From JBFFMO01 sp037968515 (lineage in GTDB: Bacteria > Myxococcota_A > Bradymonadia > Bradymonadales > Bradymonadaceae), in NCBI GenBank assembly GCA_037968515.1, contig JBBKVQ010000496.1, positions 1 to 8,894 on the forward strand: a DNA stretch of 8,894 nucleotides, given 5' to 3'. The translations under genes and the position numbers were made by a program. Within the stretch, counting starts at the first letter, position 1. Every line of letters begins with the position of its first letter. The notes beneath the pieces were generated by a model. It ran no database searches. It worked only from the letters and a program-made list of their open reading frames with translations, and was not told where the DNA came from. Of this stretch, positions 1 through 6,339 are shown piece by piece.

Positions 1-541
1 GCCCGGGCTCAAACCAAGTACTTTCGTCGGACCCTCGACCGACAAAAAACGAGCCACCGATCCCGAGCATTGGTGGCGATTGGGTTTGGGAGACTGGCTC
101 GGACATTATTTGTGGGTCTGTTTTTACCGCTACCTCGGGTGTCAATTCCTTGGGCATGACCGGCACTTCAGGCTCCAAAAGAGGATTCGCGAGCACGCCT
201 CGAGACCACGACTCAATCACCGTCGCTGCAGTCACGGTATCGCTGACAACACGAGTTTCGTTGGCACCATCAGGTTGTTCGATCGTGACCTGCATTTGGC
301 CATCTCTCTGAGTGATATGAGCAATCGTCGCGACACAACCAGGTTTGGGTGTTAGCGCGATGCCTCGTTGAACCAGCATTTGTTCAATGGGTTCAACGAG
401 GTCTTTATCGCCATCGATCATGGCGGCGGGCGGACAAGTTTCATCGCCTAGAGCATTTCCCGGCCAGATGAAGACAGATGCCAGGACTGCTATGGCGACG
501 ATTTTGTTAATCGTCGGCCCCTTCGTCGTCTTCGGCAGCAC
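1..541 (-). CDS. Secreted or outer-membrane protein, N-terminal 170-180 residues (3' end outside window)
   Basis: The frame is open from before 541 to base 1 with a clear protein-like layout, but it has no ATG ahead of its signal peptide. Possible starts are GTG 541 (180 aa visible, used here; overlaps the lipoprotein gene by 35 bp) or ATT 511, which has AAGGGG (518-523) 6 nt ahead. In GTG numbering: Lys-rich n-region, hydrophobic core 'IVAIAVLASVFIW' (14-26), likely signal peptidase I site ALG/DE (30-34); a compact domain (33-122) with Cys36 and Cys69, beta-like 'GQMQVTIEQPDG' and 'AATVIESWSRGVLANPLL'; a Pro-rich linker (123-157); then 'MLGIGGSFFVGRG', possibly the first strand of a barrel. 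Similar signal-domain-linker-barrel proteins occur, as I recall, in myxobacterial genomes as uncharacterised proteins. Probably periplasm/outer membrane; role unknown. Confidence 0.75.
   Translation of the reverse strand, partial: MLPKTTKGPTINKIVAIAVLASVFIWPGNALGDETCPPAAMIDGDKDLVEPIEQMLVQRGIALTPKPGCVATIAHITQRDGQMQVTIEQPDGANETRVVSDTVTAATVIESWSRGVLANPLLEPEVPVMPKELTPEVAVKTDPQIMSEPVSQTQSPPMLGIGGSFFVGRGSDESTWFEPG
363..401. repeat. Perfect 12-bp inverted repeat with 15-nt loop inside the secreted-protein gene
   Basis: CCTCGTTGAACC (363-374) is the exact reverse complement of GGTTCAACGAGG (390-401). It lies about 110 bases inside the secreted-protein gene, where it encodes residues around 'DLVEPIEQMLVQRG'. 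The mRNA would form a 12-bp stem. The loop also holds a second TTGAAC-like word (CATTGAACA on the minus strand). It may be chance or an early-gene attenuator or pause element. Confidence 0.6.
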
Positions 542-1295
542 AGCCCAACGAACCGGGAAGGTTATGGTCGGCGACGGCTGCGTCGGTCGGGCCGTCAGCG
601 TCGGTCTCCGCGTCATCGTCAGTTTCGCCGTCTTTTTCCTGGGAGTCGGCCTCTTCGCCGTCGTCTTGGTTGGCCGAAGGACCACCGTCGCATTCTGCCC
701 CGGTCGCCGAGTCAATGCCGTCTTCACAGTCGACTCCGTCGTTCTCGTCGTCATTCGACTCGCCGTCGTCGCCCTCGTTGCCGCACTGGGTATCTTCGTT
801 ATCATCGTCTACACAAACTGCGCCGGTCGTCGCATCAATCCCGTCCTCGCATTCAACATTTTCGCCTTCGGCGTCTGCTGATTCGAGCGCGGCAGTCGCG
901 GTGCGGAACTGGAAGTTCTGAGCGCTTGGGTCCCCGATATGACGGACCGCACCCAGATCAAATGTGCCGTCTCCCGTCACGTTGAACAGGTGTTCGACAC
1001 TGCCAGCTTGCCGCGGAAAAATAAGGCCGGCAGATTTACCGCTGTAGGTGAAATCGATGTGATAGCCGTTGCCCTGAGGCACAGTCATCGCAAACGATCC
1101 GTCCGACTTCAATGTCGTCTCAGCCACAACTTTGCCGCCTTGCAGCGCGCGGACCGCATCAACACTTCCGCCAAACGAGGCGGAATCCACAGTGCCGGAA
1201 AGGGCCAATTGCCCGGTTCGAGTTGATGCATCTGAGTTGCATGCGGGGAGCGCGAGGGCAACAGCAGAAGCGATTAGTAAGTTTAAAAGTCTCAT
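507..1295 (-). CDS. Acidic lipoprotein with a transthyretin/Ig-like domain and Cys-bounded repeats (262 aa)
   Basis: Starts at ATG 1295 behind a GGAG site. Residues 1-18 are a lipoprotein signal peptide (MRLLN, then a hydrophobic Ala/Leu run) ending in lipobox L-P-A-C with lipidated Cys19; Asn follows, so outer-membrane delivery is plausible. Residues about 28-120 look like a carboxypeptidase-regulatory/transthyretin-type beta domain ('AVRALQGGKVVAETTLKSDG', then SFAMTVP). From about residue 135 the chain is Asp/Glu-rich and probably disordered, with two copies of C-EDGID-x-x-TGA-x-C (Cys 149/161 and 190/202) plus Cys171 and Cys252, so six Cys after the lipid anchor could form disulfides. Acidic DGID loops could bind Ca2+, which is inference. 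The following envelope gene overlaps its end. I do not recognise a named family; a surface or periplasmic role is likely. Confidence 0.88.
   Translation of the reverse strand: MRLLNLLIASAVALALPACNSDASTRTGQLALSGTVDSASFGGSVDAVRALQGGKVVAETTLKSDGSFAMTVPQGNGYHIDFTYSGKSAGLIFPRQAGSVEHLFNVTGDGTFDLGAVRHIGDPSAQNFQFRTATAALESADAEGENVECEDGIDATTGAVCVDDDNEDTQCGNEGDDGESNDDENDGVDCEDGIDSATGAECDGGPSANQDDGEEADSQEKDGETDDDAETDADGPTDAAVADHNLPGSLGCAAEDDEGADD
518..523 (-). promoter_or_regulatory. Possible ribosome binding site (AAGGGG) for a non-ATG start
   Basis: AAGGGG ends 6 nt before ATT 511, whose last T is the first base of the lipoprotein TAA stop. If used, start and stop touch and translation of the two envelope proteins is coupled. 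ATT starts are rare, so GTG 541 remains the conventional alternative, although no purine-rich site is seen ahead of it. Confidence 0.3.
690..734 (-). repeat. Lipoprotein repeat copy 2 (VDCEDGIDSATGAEC)
   Basis: Second unit, with the same Cys spacing and the CEDGID core. It begins 41 residues after copy 1, separated from it by an Asp/Glu/Asn-rich spacer that holds one extra Cys. Confidence 0.8.
813..857 (-). repeat. Lipoprotein repeat copy 1 (VECEDGIDATTGAVC)
   Basis: First of two 15-residue Cys-bounded units; the two Cys are 12 residues apart. The codons differ from copy 2 mostly at third positions while the residues stay alike, which points to selection on the protein rather than a recent DNA duplication. 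Confidence 0.8.
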
Positions 1296-1301
1296 AAAGA
1301 T

Positions 1302-1305
1302 CTCC
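1302..1305 (-). promoter_or_regulatory. Ribosome binding site GGAG of the lipoprotein gene
   Basis: GGAG lies 6 nt before the ATG at 1295, a standard Shine-Dalgarno distance. It settles the start: an upstream in-frame TTG at 1307 would place this GGAG inside the coding region and add four residues ahead of an already complete signal peptide. Confidence 0.75.
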
Positions 1306-1318
1306 AAGTCATAGCGAC

Positions 1319-1324
1319 ATTATC
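1319..1324 (-). promoter_or_regulatory. Candidate -10 box of the lipoprotein promoter
   Basis: On the minus strand this reads GATAAT, five of six matches to TATAAT. It lies 23 bp before the lipoprotein ATG, which would give a very short leader. No good TTGACA-like -35 is found 16-18 bp upstream; the 14-bp palindrome occupies that area, as might be expected for an activator-dependent promoter. Weak evidence on its own. Confidence 0.3.
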
Positions 1325-1343
1325 GTAGGTTGAGTGACACCTC

Positions 1344-1357
1344 GAACTGCGCAGTTC
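1344..1357. promoter_or_regulatory. Perfect 14-bp palindrome, candidate operator upstream of the lipoprotein gene
   Basis: GAACTGCGCAGTTC equals its own reverse complement over all 14 bases. It lies in the only intergenic gap, about 50 bp upstream of the lipoprotein ATG and about where a -35 region would be relative to the -10-like box at 1319-1324. Perfect dyads at this spot are typical of repressor or activator sites. It resembles GAAC-N-GTTC-type sites, but the N6 spacing does not match the LexA boxes I know, so I do not name a regulator. Confidence 0.45.
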
Positions 1358-1359
1358 AT

Positions 1360-1388
1360 AGACTTGGTTGCCGCCGTGGCAAAAGTCT
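1360..1388 (-). other. Imperfect hairpin in the gap after gene A
   Basis: Bases 1360-1365 (AGACTT) pair with 1383-1388 (AAGTCT), and 1368-1372 (TTGCC) pair with 1378-1382 (GGCAA). This leaves a GG bulge (1366-1367) and a 5-nt loop: 11 base pairs in a 29-nt element. It lies about 50 nt past the stop of gene A. On the minus strand no T-run follows, so it is not a classical intrinsic terminator. It could stabilise the 3' end of the giant-gene mRNA, mark a Rho-type end, or be part of the control region of the lipoprotein gene. Confidence 0.5.
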
Positions 1389-1437
1389 TACGACGAATCT
1401 CCATTTGGTGGGCTTCAACAGAGTTCGTTCGTGAAAC

Positions 1438-4400
1438 TCAAAACTTCGGCTTATCCCCCGAACTCCAGCGGTCCCAGGCCCGCTGAAAGAGCACAGGTAC
1501 AGCTTCCAACGGCAACTGTTGACCCAGCGACTCCGTATAGTCGGTGCCGTAAAACTGCGACTTCCAGCCTTCAACCGGTAAATGTGGTGCCTTCAGGTCC
1601 AACCATGGACCGTCTAAAAAGTGCGTACGGCCGGCGCGCGAGCGTTTGGCCTCCATGACCAAGCCCTTTGCCAGAAGCTCCGCCATGGCCTTTTTGTAAG
1701 CTCCTGTGGTCCATCCATTCCAAGTCTTCACGTTTGAAGTCGTTGGATTTGGCAGCGCAAGGATCTGAAGGAACGCATTCGCGGCAGACGACGAGACGCC
1801 CAACTTCTTGGCGACTGTGTCGACCAACTTGGGAACGGATAGCTCGGCATTTGTTTCGTAACTTCCAGCTTCGACCGACGGGCTCGAAACATTCTTCATC
1901 ATCGCTGCAAAACGATCTGAAAAAATCTCGTTTACCGCGGGCAATTCCTTCAGCCCGGCGAAATGTGGGCTGGTTTTTCCAGCCAGCACCGGCGCCACTC
2001 GGACCATCATATCGAGGCTCCATTGAGAGGCCGAAATCGTCACCAGATCGTCCTGATAATACTCTAAACCTTTTAATGACTTATTGGTCCCAATACGAGC
2101 CAACGCCTCCTTCAACTTGTCGTATTCGTAATCATATGGGCAGGGTGCCGACACTTGGAATCCCGGCGCGTTGAGCGTCGTCTTCCAGACCTCCCACGCC
2201 GCGGGAAGGCTCTTGCGCACTTCATCACCCACTGGCGCGTTGAGCGAAACGTAACGAGCAATCTTCAAAAACGCGTTCACGTTATCGATGCCATTGAATT
2301 TTTGATCCTTGGCAACCATTTCCAAACATTTTCCGTCCGTCGACTGAAGTTCGTAATCTGGAACCACGCTGTAGATCGAATTCTTGGGACTTAAAATGGC
2401 CTTCACAGGTTCTCGCGGATCCCAAATACCCAAGTTCTTTTTGATTTCTGCCAAGAGTGCCCCGGGCAATTGAACGCGCTGGCCAAATTGCCCCGTCCAT
2501 GCCGCAGCAAGGCTATCGGCGGCACGTGTCGGCTGGTCCCACAAATTCGCCACATCCTCAGGCATCCCTGCGGCATAGACTGCTAATTTCTTGTGTGCAG
2601 ACAACTGTTTGACCGCGTCCCTAGCGATGGCAGCCTCCGCCACTTTCACGCCCATCGCCTCGCGGATCTCTTTGGGCAAAAAGTTTTTCTCGTACGAATT
2701 CATGTTGGGCATGGTCGCCCAAAGCAGACCTGCCTCGGACTGAGAAACTCCAATTTTTTCTGCCAGATAAGAAATAATCTCGGTATTAATTTCGTACGGC
2801 CCGCGTTCTCTAACCAACTCGACTAGGCTTTTCGCTGCAGCTCCTGACCATCCTTCCGCCGCCCACTCGGCCTCAATCGTGACTCCATTGGGGGTCTTAA
2901 ACTCCCCATTTCCCGCGTACTCCAGAACCGTAAACTCTTCGTTTCCATAATAACTTGAACGTCCAACGTACTTATGACCCTCGTGTGTGATCAAAAAAGT
3001 GTGACGGTTCTCGTCTGCGGCACCGAGTGAAACCCACCCTTTTCGCGGCGAGGTAAATAATCTGAATTTTCCGGGCAGGTCGAAGATGCCTGAGGTCCCC
3101 ATCTGGTCCAGGAAGCTCAAGAGCACCTCACGATCTCCGGTCAAACCTGGGGATGAGGCCAACCAACCGATGCTCGCCGGCGCGGTCAAAAGAAGCGAAA
3201 CGTCGGTGGTGGTCCAGGCGATATCCTTGGGAATCTCCCCCGACGTAAGGAACTTGCCAAGCTGAGTGATATAGCGTCCCAAGTCGGCTTGTTCGCCCCA
3301 TGAGTAATTATAAAAATTATAATCGCTGCCTGATGCGACTCCTGAAAAACTGCCCCAGACGGCCGTGTCCACAATCGCGGTGCCGATGGCACCTGCATGT
3401 GCCGGGTCCGAGGCTTCGATATGACGCGCCAAGGCCACCAGAGAATCCGCGTACTCTTCGGCCAGCAGCGCAATCGACGCCCTCAATTCCGCGTTACATC
3501 CAACAACTTCGTCAATGATTCCTTGCAGGGACTGAGCTGTCGGCGCTTTGCTCTTGCCTAACAAAAATTCTTTCCCGGCGGCCATCAGGCCAGAAAGGGT
3601 CGACTTGGACGATTTGTCGCCCTCGAGGTGACCTTTACCGGCAGCCACAAAAGCCGGCAGCGATTTCGACGACTTGCCAGCTTGAGCCGCGATTTCGCCC
3701 AACCATGTAGCTGCAAGTGCGCTTGGCGCGTCGTCGTCATGAGTCCTAGAAATAATCGCTGCCGCAACGATCGCGGCACTCGCATCGGCCTTGATGGACC
3801 GCAATTTCTTGGATCCAGCTTCATCAGAAACTTTTAGGAAATGCGCGAACTGAATTGCAATGGGAAGCCCAGACAAAGTCGACCGTGCATCCAACGACAG
3901 GTCATTTTTGTCCATCAAACGAAATCCCGCCTGGATGGAAAGTGTTCCGTTCGACCCAGGTTGACGAATCATAGCATCGACATACCCCGCGTGCTCTCCA
4001 AGGGGCGTGACGGTCAAATATTCTGCATTTTTTGACTGAAAAGCCATGCGGCTGTACAGGCCGTCTTTTGTGCCCAACGGCGAGTCTTTGAGTTCTGCAG
4101 GTACAGGATAAAGCTCGCAGTGCTGGTGGGCGAGGCTCATGTCTGGGCGAAGTGAATCCTCGAAGATCGCAGGTAAAGAGGTTCGGCCTTCTTTGCCGGA
4201 ATCAGGATCGAATTCCTTGAAAGACACGTCATCCCCCCAACCCGCACGGGTCCAAAATGACGTTCCATCACTCAGAACCGTTCCATATTGCGGCATCGTT
4301 TCATCGCCCGCCCGAAACGCAACCGGGCCCACGACCATCGATCCATCGCCACGTTCCACTCCAACCGCGCCATGATAGATATAACCACCGTCAAACACGT

Positions 4401-6339
4401 GATTTGGCTTGGCACTCCAATACGCCCGGTTGTTCCAATTCTTGTCGTAGAATACGACCAACAACTGCCCACCCGCGTAAGCGATATGCTTCACACTCTG
4501 GCCTTGAGGCAGTTTAAAATCGTGTTCAACCACACGCCCCTTAGGTCCGACCACAATGCCCTTGGTGGGCGAATGCAGGATCAAATACGGAAAAACACCA
4601 GCGACTTTGACCTCGACATCGTGTTTTGGACCTCTCAACTCATTATAAGCAGTCTTGGCTTCAACCCATTGATACTCGTCCAAAAACCCGCCGTTCAAAG
4701 TGCGAGTAAACGGTGCCACCAACTCCAGCTTTTGCAGGCGTGCCCAGGCTTTCGGGAATTCCTTGAAAGTCGCTGCCGAGGTGGCGCTCCTCAGACGAGC
4801 CACATTCTCTTTGAAAGAAGGCGTCGCTCCGTCGCCGATTTGTTCCGCACGGCGCTCAAGCCACTTTTCGCGGGCGCGCTTTAAGCCCGCTTTTCCTCTT
4901 GCCGCCGCTTCAAACTCAGCATTGCCAAACACCGCCCCAACTGCACCATCCACCACTTTATCGAAACGGGTATCGCCACCAAGGAATTTCAGGTCACGCA
5001 GCCGCTCGGTCATGCCCTCCATCGGCACCGACCAAGACGTAAAGTCGATGGCATCTGGCACCTTGACCGGAATCTCGAGCTCGATGAGCAAATCCAGCAC
5101 ATCGATGTCTACGACCCGCTGCCAACCCGAACCCGCAAACTCGAACTCATTGCCGTCGGCCTTGAGCCGCGGGGCCATGCGACGAATCAGGTCAAAACCA
5201 GCGTCGGGCGTCGTGGGTTTACGGTAATACGAATAGCCAGAGGCCATGCGATGGGAGACGAACTTGGCAATCCATTGAGCGGCCGAACCCTCGGGTTTTA
5301 GCGCACCGTCCACGTCGGCCTCGGGCTTGGTCAAACCCTCGTCGGCACCCGTGTCTTTTAGTAAACCTACCCAAAAAGTCTTAAAATCATCAGCTTTGCC
5401 CGAAGGAACCGGGAATGTGTTCAACAAACGCCCGCGAATTCTAGGCTCCTTTTTCGCCAATTGGGCAAAGGTCTTGGCGTAGGTCTCCCAGAATGCTGAG
5501 GCCGAACGGGTCAGCGACGGCGCCTCCCATATTTCCGAAACAAATTTCGCGTCTTCGTCAGCCTGCTTTTTGCCCGCAGCTTTCGCCAAACGACGAAGCT
5601 CAGTCACCATCTGGGAATGAGGCGGAGTGCCGCCCAATGTGCGACGAACACAGAGGTCGAAGAAATATTCGTACGCTTTTTCGGCGCCGTACCTTTTTGA
5701 TAGGTCCTTTGCGTATTCGGACATCACTTTATTTGTAAGGGCCCCCGAAAGTGCGAATTCCACAAATGCGTCACGGCGACGGTTCTCATCGACTTCAAGC
5801 GCGTAGGTCTGTTCAGCCTCACGGGCTTTGCCAAAATAGGTGGCCGCGTAAGTGGTGTTGCCCGACTCAATAAAGGCACGCGCCACTTCTTCGTAAAAAG
5901 GCGGCAAAAAGTGCGGCGTCTTTGTCGAAATTGTTTTGCCCATTTCGTCGAAAACAACTTTTGCGTTACCTGGCTTAGATTTGGCACGACGCGCTTCTTT
6001 TTTTAAGTCGCGTGAAATGGCCAACGCTGACGCCGCATTCTTGGGATCGTGAACCAAGACCCACTCGGGAAATCCAAGAGCCTGGCGCATGCGAAGAGCA
6101 ATCTTCGCGGAACTCGCCACTGGCGCAAAACCAAGGATATCCATGGCGGCGTCTTCTCCAATCGCAAGATTCGACGGGGTCAAACGAACGATCTCACGGT
6201 CCGGAATCCCCAGATGCGTGAAAATCCGCCCATCGATCGTATCGACCGGGACGTCTGTTGGAGCCTTGGTATCAGGCAGAAGATATCCGCCTGCACGAAG
6301 CGTCGAATTAAGCTGTTCGGTGTTCATCTTGGTACTCAT
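1438..6339 (-). CDS. Giant cytoplasmic protein A (1633 aa), 'DNA-binding protein'-like, probably of the type found with MoxR/vWA systems
   Basis: The ATG at 6339 is chosen because it overlaps the stop of gene B as ATGA. In-frame GTG 6381 and ATG 6372 lie upstream but would overlap B further; ATG 6327 is another possibility. Layout: residues 1-310 mostly helical, with 'ALGFPEWVLVHDP' (87-99) and a possible TPR-like block, 'HFLPPFYEEVARAF' to 'KAREAEQTYALEVDE' (143-185); 310-560 helical; 570-720 beta-rich with many Gly/Trp/Tyr; 719-1633 shared with protein B. Within the shared part are a Lys/Ser-rich tandem repeat (889-929), a helical block 'SQSEAGLLWATMPNMNSYEKNFLPKEIR' shortened here to its key motif 'NFLPKE' (1219-1224), and a winged-helix-like C-terminus (about 1504-1594: 'NGWTTGAYKK', 'RAGRTHFLDGPW', 'APHLPVEGWK'). 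No signal peptide, membrane span or recognisable catalytic motif is seen. I recall long actinobacterial homologues called 'DNA-binding protein', sometimes near MoxR AAA+ and vWA genes; no such partner is in this window. The biochemical role is unknown. Confidence 0.93.
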   Translation of the reverse strand: MSTKMNTEQLNSTLRAGGYLLPDTKAPTDVPVDTIDGRIFTHLGIPDREIVRLTPSNLAIGEDAAMDILGFAPVASSAKIALRMRQALGFPEWVLVHDPKNAASALAISRDLKKEARRAKSKPGNAKVVFDEMGKTISTKTPHFLPPFYEEVARAFIESGNTTYAATYFGKAREAEQTYALEVDENRRRDAFVEFALSGALTNKVMSEYAKDLSKRYGAEKAYEYFFDLCVRRTLGGTPPHSQMVTELRRLAKAAGKKQADEDAKFVSEIWEAPSLTRSASAFWETYAKTFAQLAKKEPRIRGRLLNTFPVPSGKADDFKTFWVGLLKDTGADEGLTKPEADVDGALKPEGSAAQWIAKFVSHRMASGYSYYRKPTTPDAGFDLIRRMAPRLKADGNEFEFAGSGWQRVVDIDVLDLLIELEIPVKVPDAIDFTSWSVPMEGMTERLRDLKFLGGDTRFDKVVDGAVGAVFGNAEFEAAARGKAGLKRAREKWLERRAEQIGDGATPSFKENVARLRSATSAATFKEFPKAWARLQKLELVAPFTRTLNGGFLDEYQWVEAKTAYNELRGPKHDVEVKVAGVFPYLILHSPTKGIVVGPKGRVVEHDFKLPQGQSVKHIAYAGGQLLVVFYDKNWNNRAYWSAKPNHVFDGGYIYHGAVGVERGDGSMVVGPVAFRAGDETMPQYGTVLSDGTSFWTRAGWGDDVSFKEFDPDSGKEGRTSLPAIFEDSLRPDMSLAHQHCELYPVPAELKDSPLGTKDGLYSRMAFQSKNAEYLTVTPLGEHAGYVDAMIRQPGSNGTLSIQAGFRLMDKNDLSLDARSTLSGLPIAIQFAHFLKVSDEAGSKKLRSIKADASAAIVAAAIISRTHDDDAPSALAATWLGEIAAQAGKSSKSLPAFVAAGKGHLEGDKSSKSTLSGLMAAGKEFLLGKSKAPTAQSLQGIIDEVVGCNAELRASIALLAEEYADSLVALARHIEASDPAHAGAIGTAIVDTAVWGSFSGVASGSDYNFYNYSWGEQADLGRYITQLGKFLTSGEIPKDIAWTTTDVSLLLTAPASIGWLASSPGLTGDREVLLSFLDQMGTSGIFDLPGKFRLFTSPRKGWVSLGAADENRHTFLITHEGHKYVGRSSYYGNEEFTVLEYAGNGEFKTPNGVTIEAEWAAEGWSGAAAKSLVELVRERGPYEINTEIISYLAEKIGVSQSEAGLLWATMPNMNSYEKNFLPKEIREAMGVKVAEAAIARDAVKQLSAHKKLAVYAAGMPEDVANLWDQPTRAADSLAAAWTGQFGQRVQLPGALLAEIKKNLGIWDPREPVKAILSPKNSIYSVVPDYELQSTDGKCLEMVAKDQKFNGIDNVNAFLKIARYVSLNAPVGDEVRKSLPAAWEVWKTTLNAPGFQVSAPCPYDYEYDKLKEALARIGTNKSLKGLEYYQDDLVTISASQWSLDMMVRVAPVLAGKTSPHFAGLKELPAVNEIFSDRFAAMMKNVSSPSVEAGSYETNAELSVPKLVDTVAKKLGVSSSAANAFLQILALPNPTTSNVKTWNGWTTGAYKKAMAELLAKGLVMEAKRSRAGRTHFLDGPWLDLKAPHLPVEGWKSQFYGTDYTESLGQQLPLEAVPVLFQRAWDRWSSGDKPKF
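1558..1830 (-). other. Winged-helix-like C-terminal module of protein A
   Basis: Residues 1504-1594 read as a helical segment ('LGVSSSAANAFLQILALPNP'), a second helix ('GAYKKAMAELLAKGLV') and a basic beta turn ('EAKRSRAGRTHF'), ending in 'DGPW' and 'PHLPVEGWK'. The helix-helix-basic wing order suggests a winged helix-turn-helix fold. The same module, with the same key residues, closes protein B at about 6465-6735. This is the strongest clue for nucleic-acid binding, but the fold is inferred from pattern only, and such modules can also mediate protein contacts. Confidence 0.5.
3553..3675 (-). repeat. Degenerate tandem repeat in gene A (two units of about 20 residues)
   Basis: Residues 889-908 (KSSKSLPAFVAAGKGHLEGD) and 909-929 (KSSKS, then AAGKEFLLGK) form two consecutive copies with the pattern KSSKS-L-x-AAGK-x-L-x-G. 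A possible third partial start, 'SKAPTAQSL', follows. The DNA copies differ at many positions, so this is not a fresh duplication. At the equivalent place protein B has only a short spacer, so the segment is an A-specific insertion, probably a flexible basic loop or helix pair. Confidence 0.7.
6336..6339 (-). promoter_or_regulatory. ATGA stop-start overlap coupling gene B to gene A
   Basis: On the minus strand the last codons of gene B read ...TTC ACG AAA TGA, and the ATG of gene A begins one base before that TGA, giving the four-base ATGA overlap. Only a weak GGA lies 8 nt upstream of this ATG, so A is likely translated mainly by ribosomes that terminate on B. This supports one operon and near-equal amounts of the two paralogues. 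Confidence 0.85.

Noticed and set aside
53..77. GCCACC...GGTGGC stem near the window start
   Set aside because: A six-base stem with an interrupted extension inside coding sequence; common by chance at this GC content.
387..881. Long plus-strand open frame (164 codons) opposite the lipoprotein and secreted-protein genes
   Set aside because: Its Val/Phe/Ser-rich translation is the mirror of Asp/Glu/Ala codons on the other strand. It also crosses two well-supported genes and has no ribosome site.
1005..1030. Hairpin-plus-A/T run looking like a terminator in the lipoprotein gene
   Set aside because: Only five pairs with a 14-nt loop, inside a continuous conserved-looking frame.
1344..1357. LexA/SOS box reading of the 14-bp palindrome
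   Set aside because: Half-sites GAAC and GTTC are separated by 6 bases; the Bacillus-type box has 4, and the alpha- and deltaproteobacterial boxes I know have other layouts.
1668..2174. Plus-strand open frame of 168 codons opposite the C-terminus of gene A
   Set aside because: Antisense to the most conserved module of A; its composition (Arg/Ser/Pro) is typical of a shadow frame.
3307..3323. AT-rich perfect inverted repeat ATTATAA-AAA-TTATAAT, possible promoter or origin element
   Set aside because: It is fully explained by codons for a Tyr/Asn/Phe run ('YNFYNY') in gene A; no other origin or promoter signals surround it.
4288..4884. Plus-strand open frame of 198 codons inside gene A
   Set aside because: It lies wholly antisense to a 1633-aa gene supported by paralogy and has no recognisable protein pattern.
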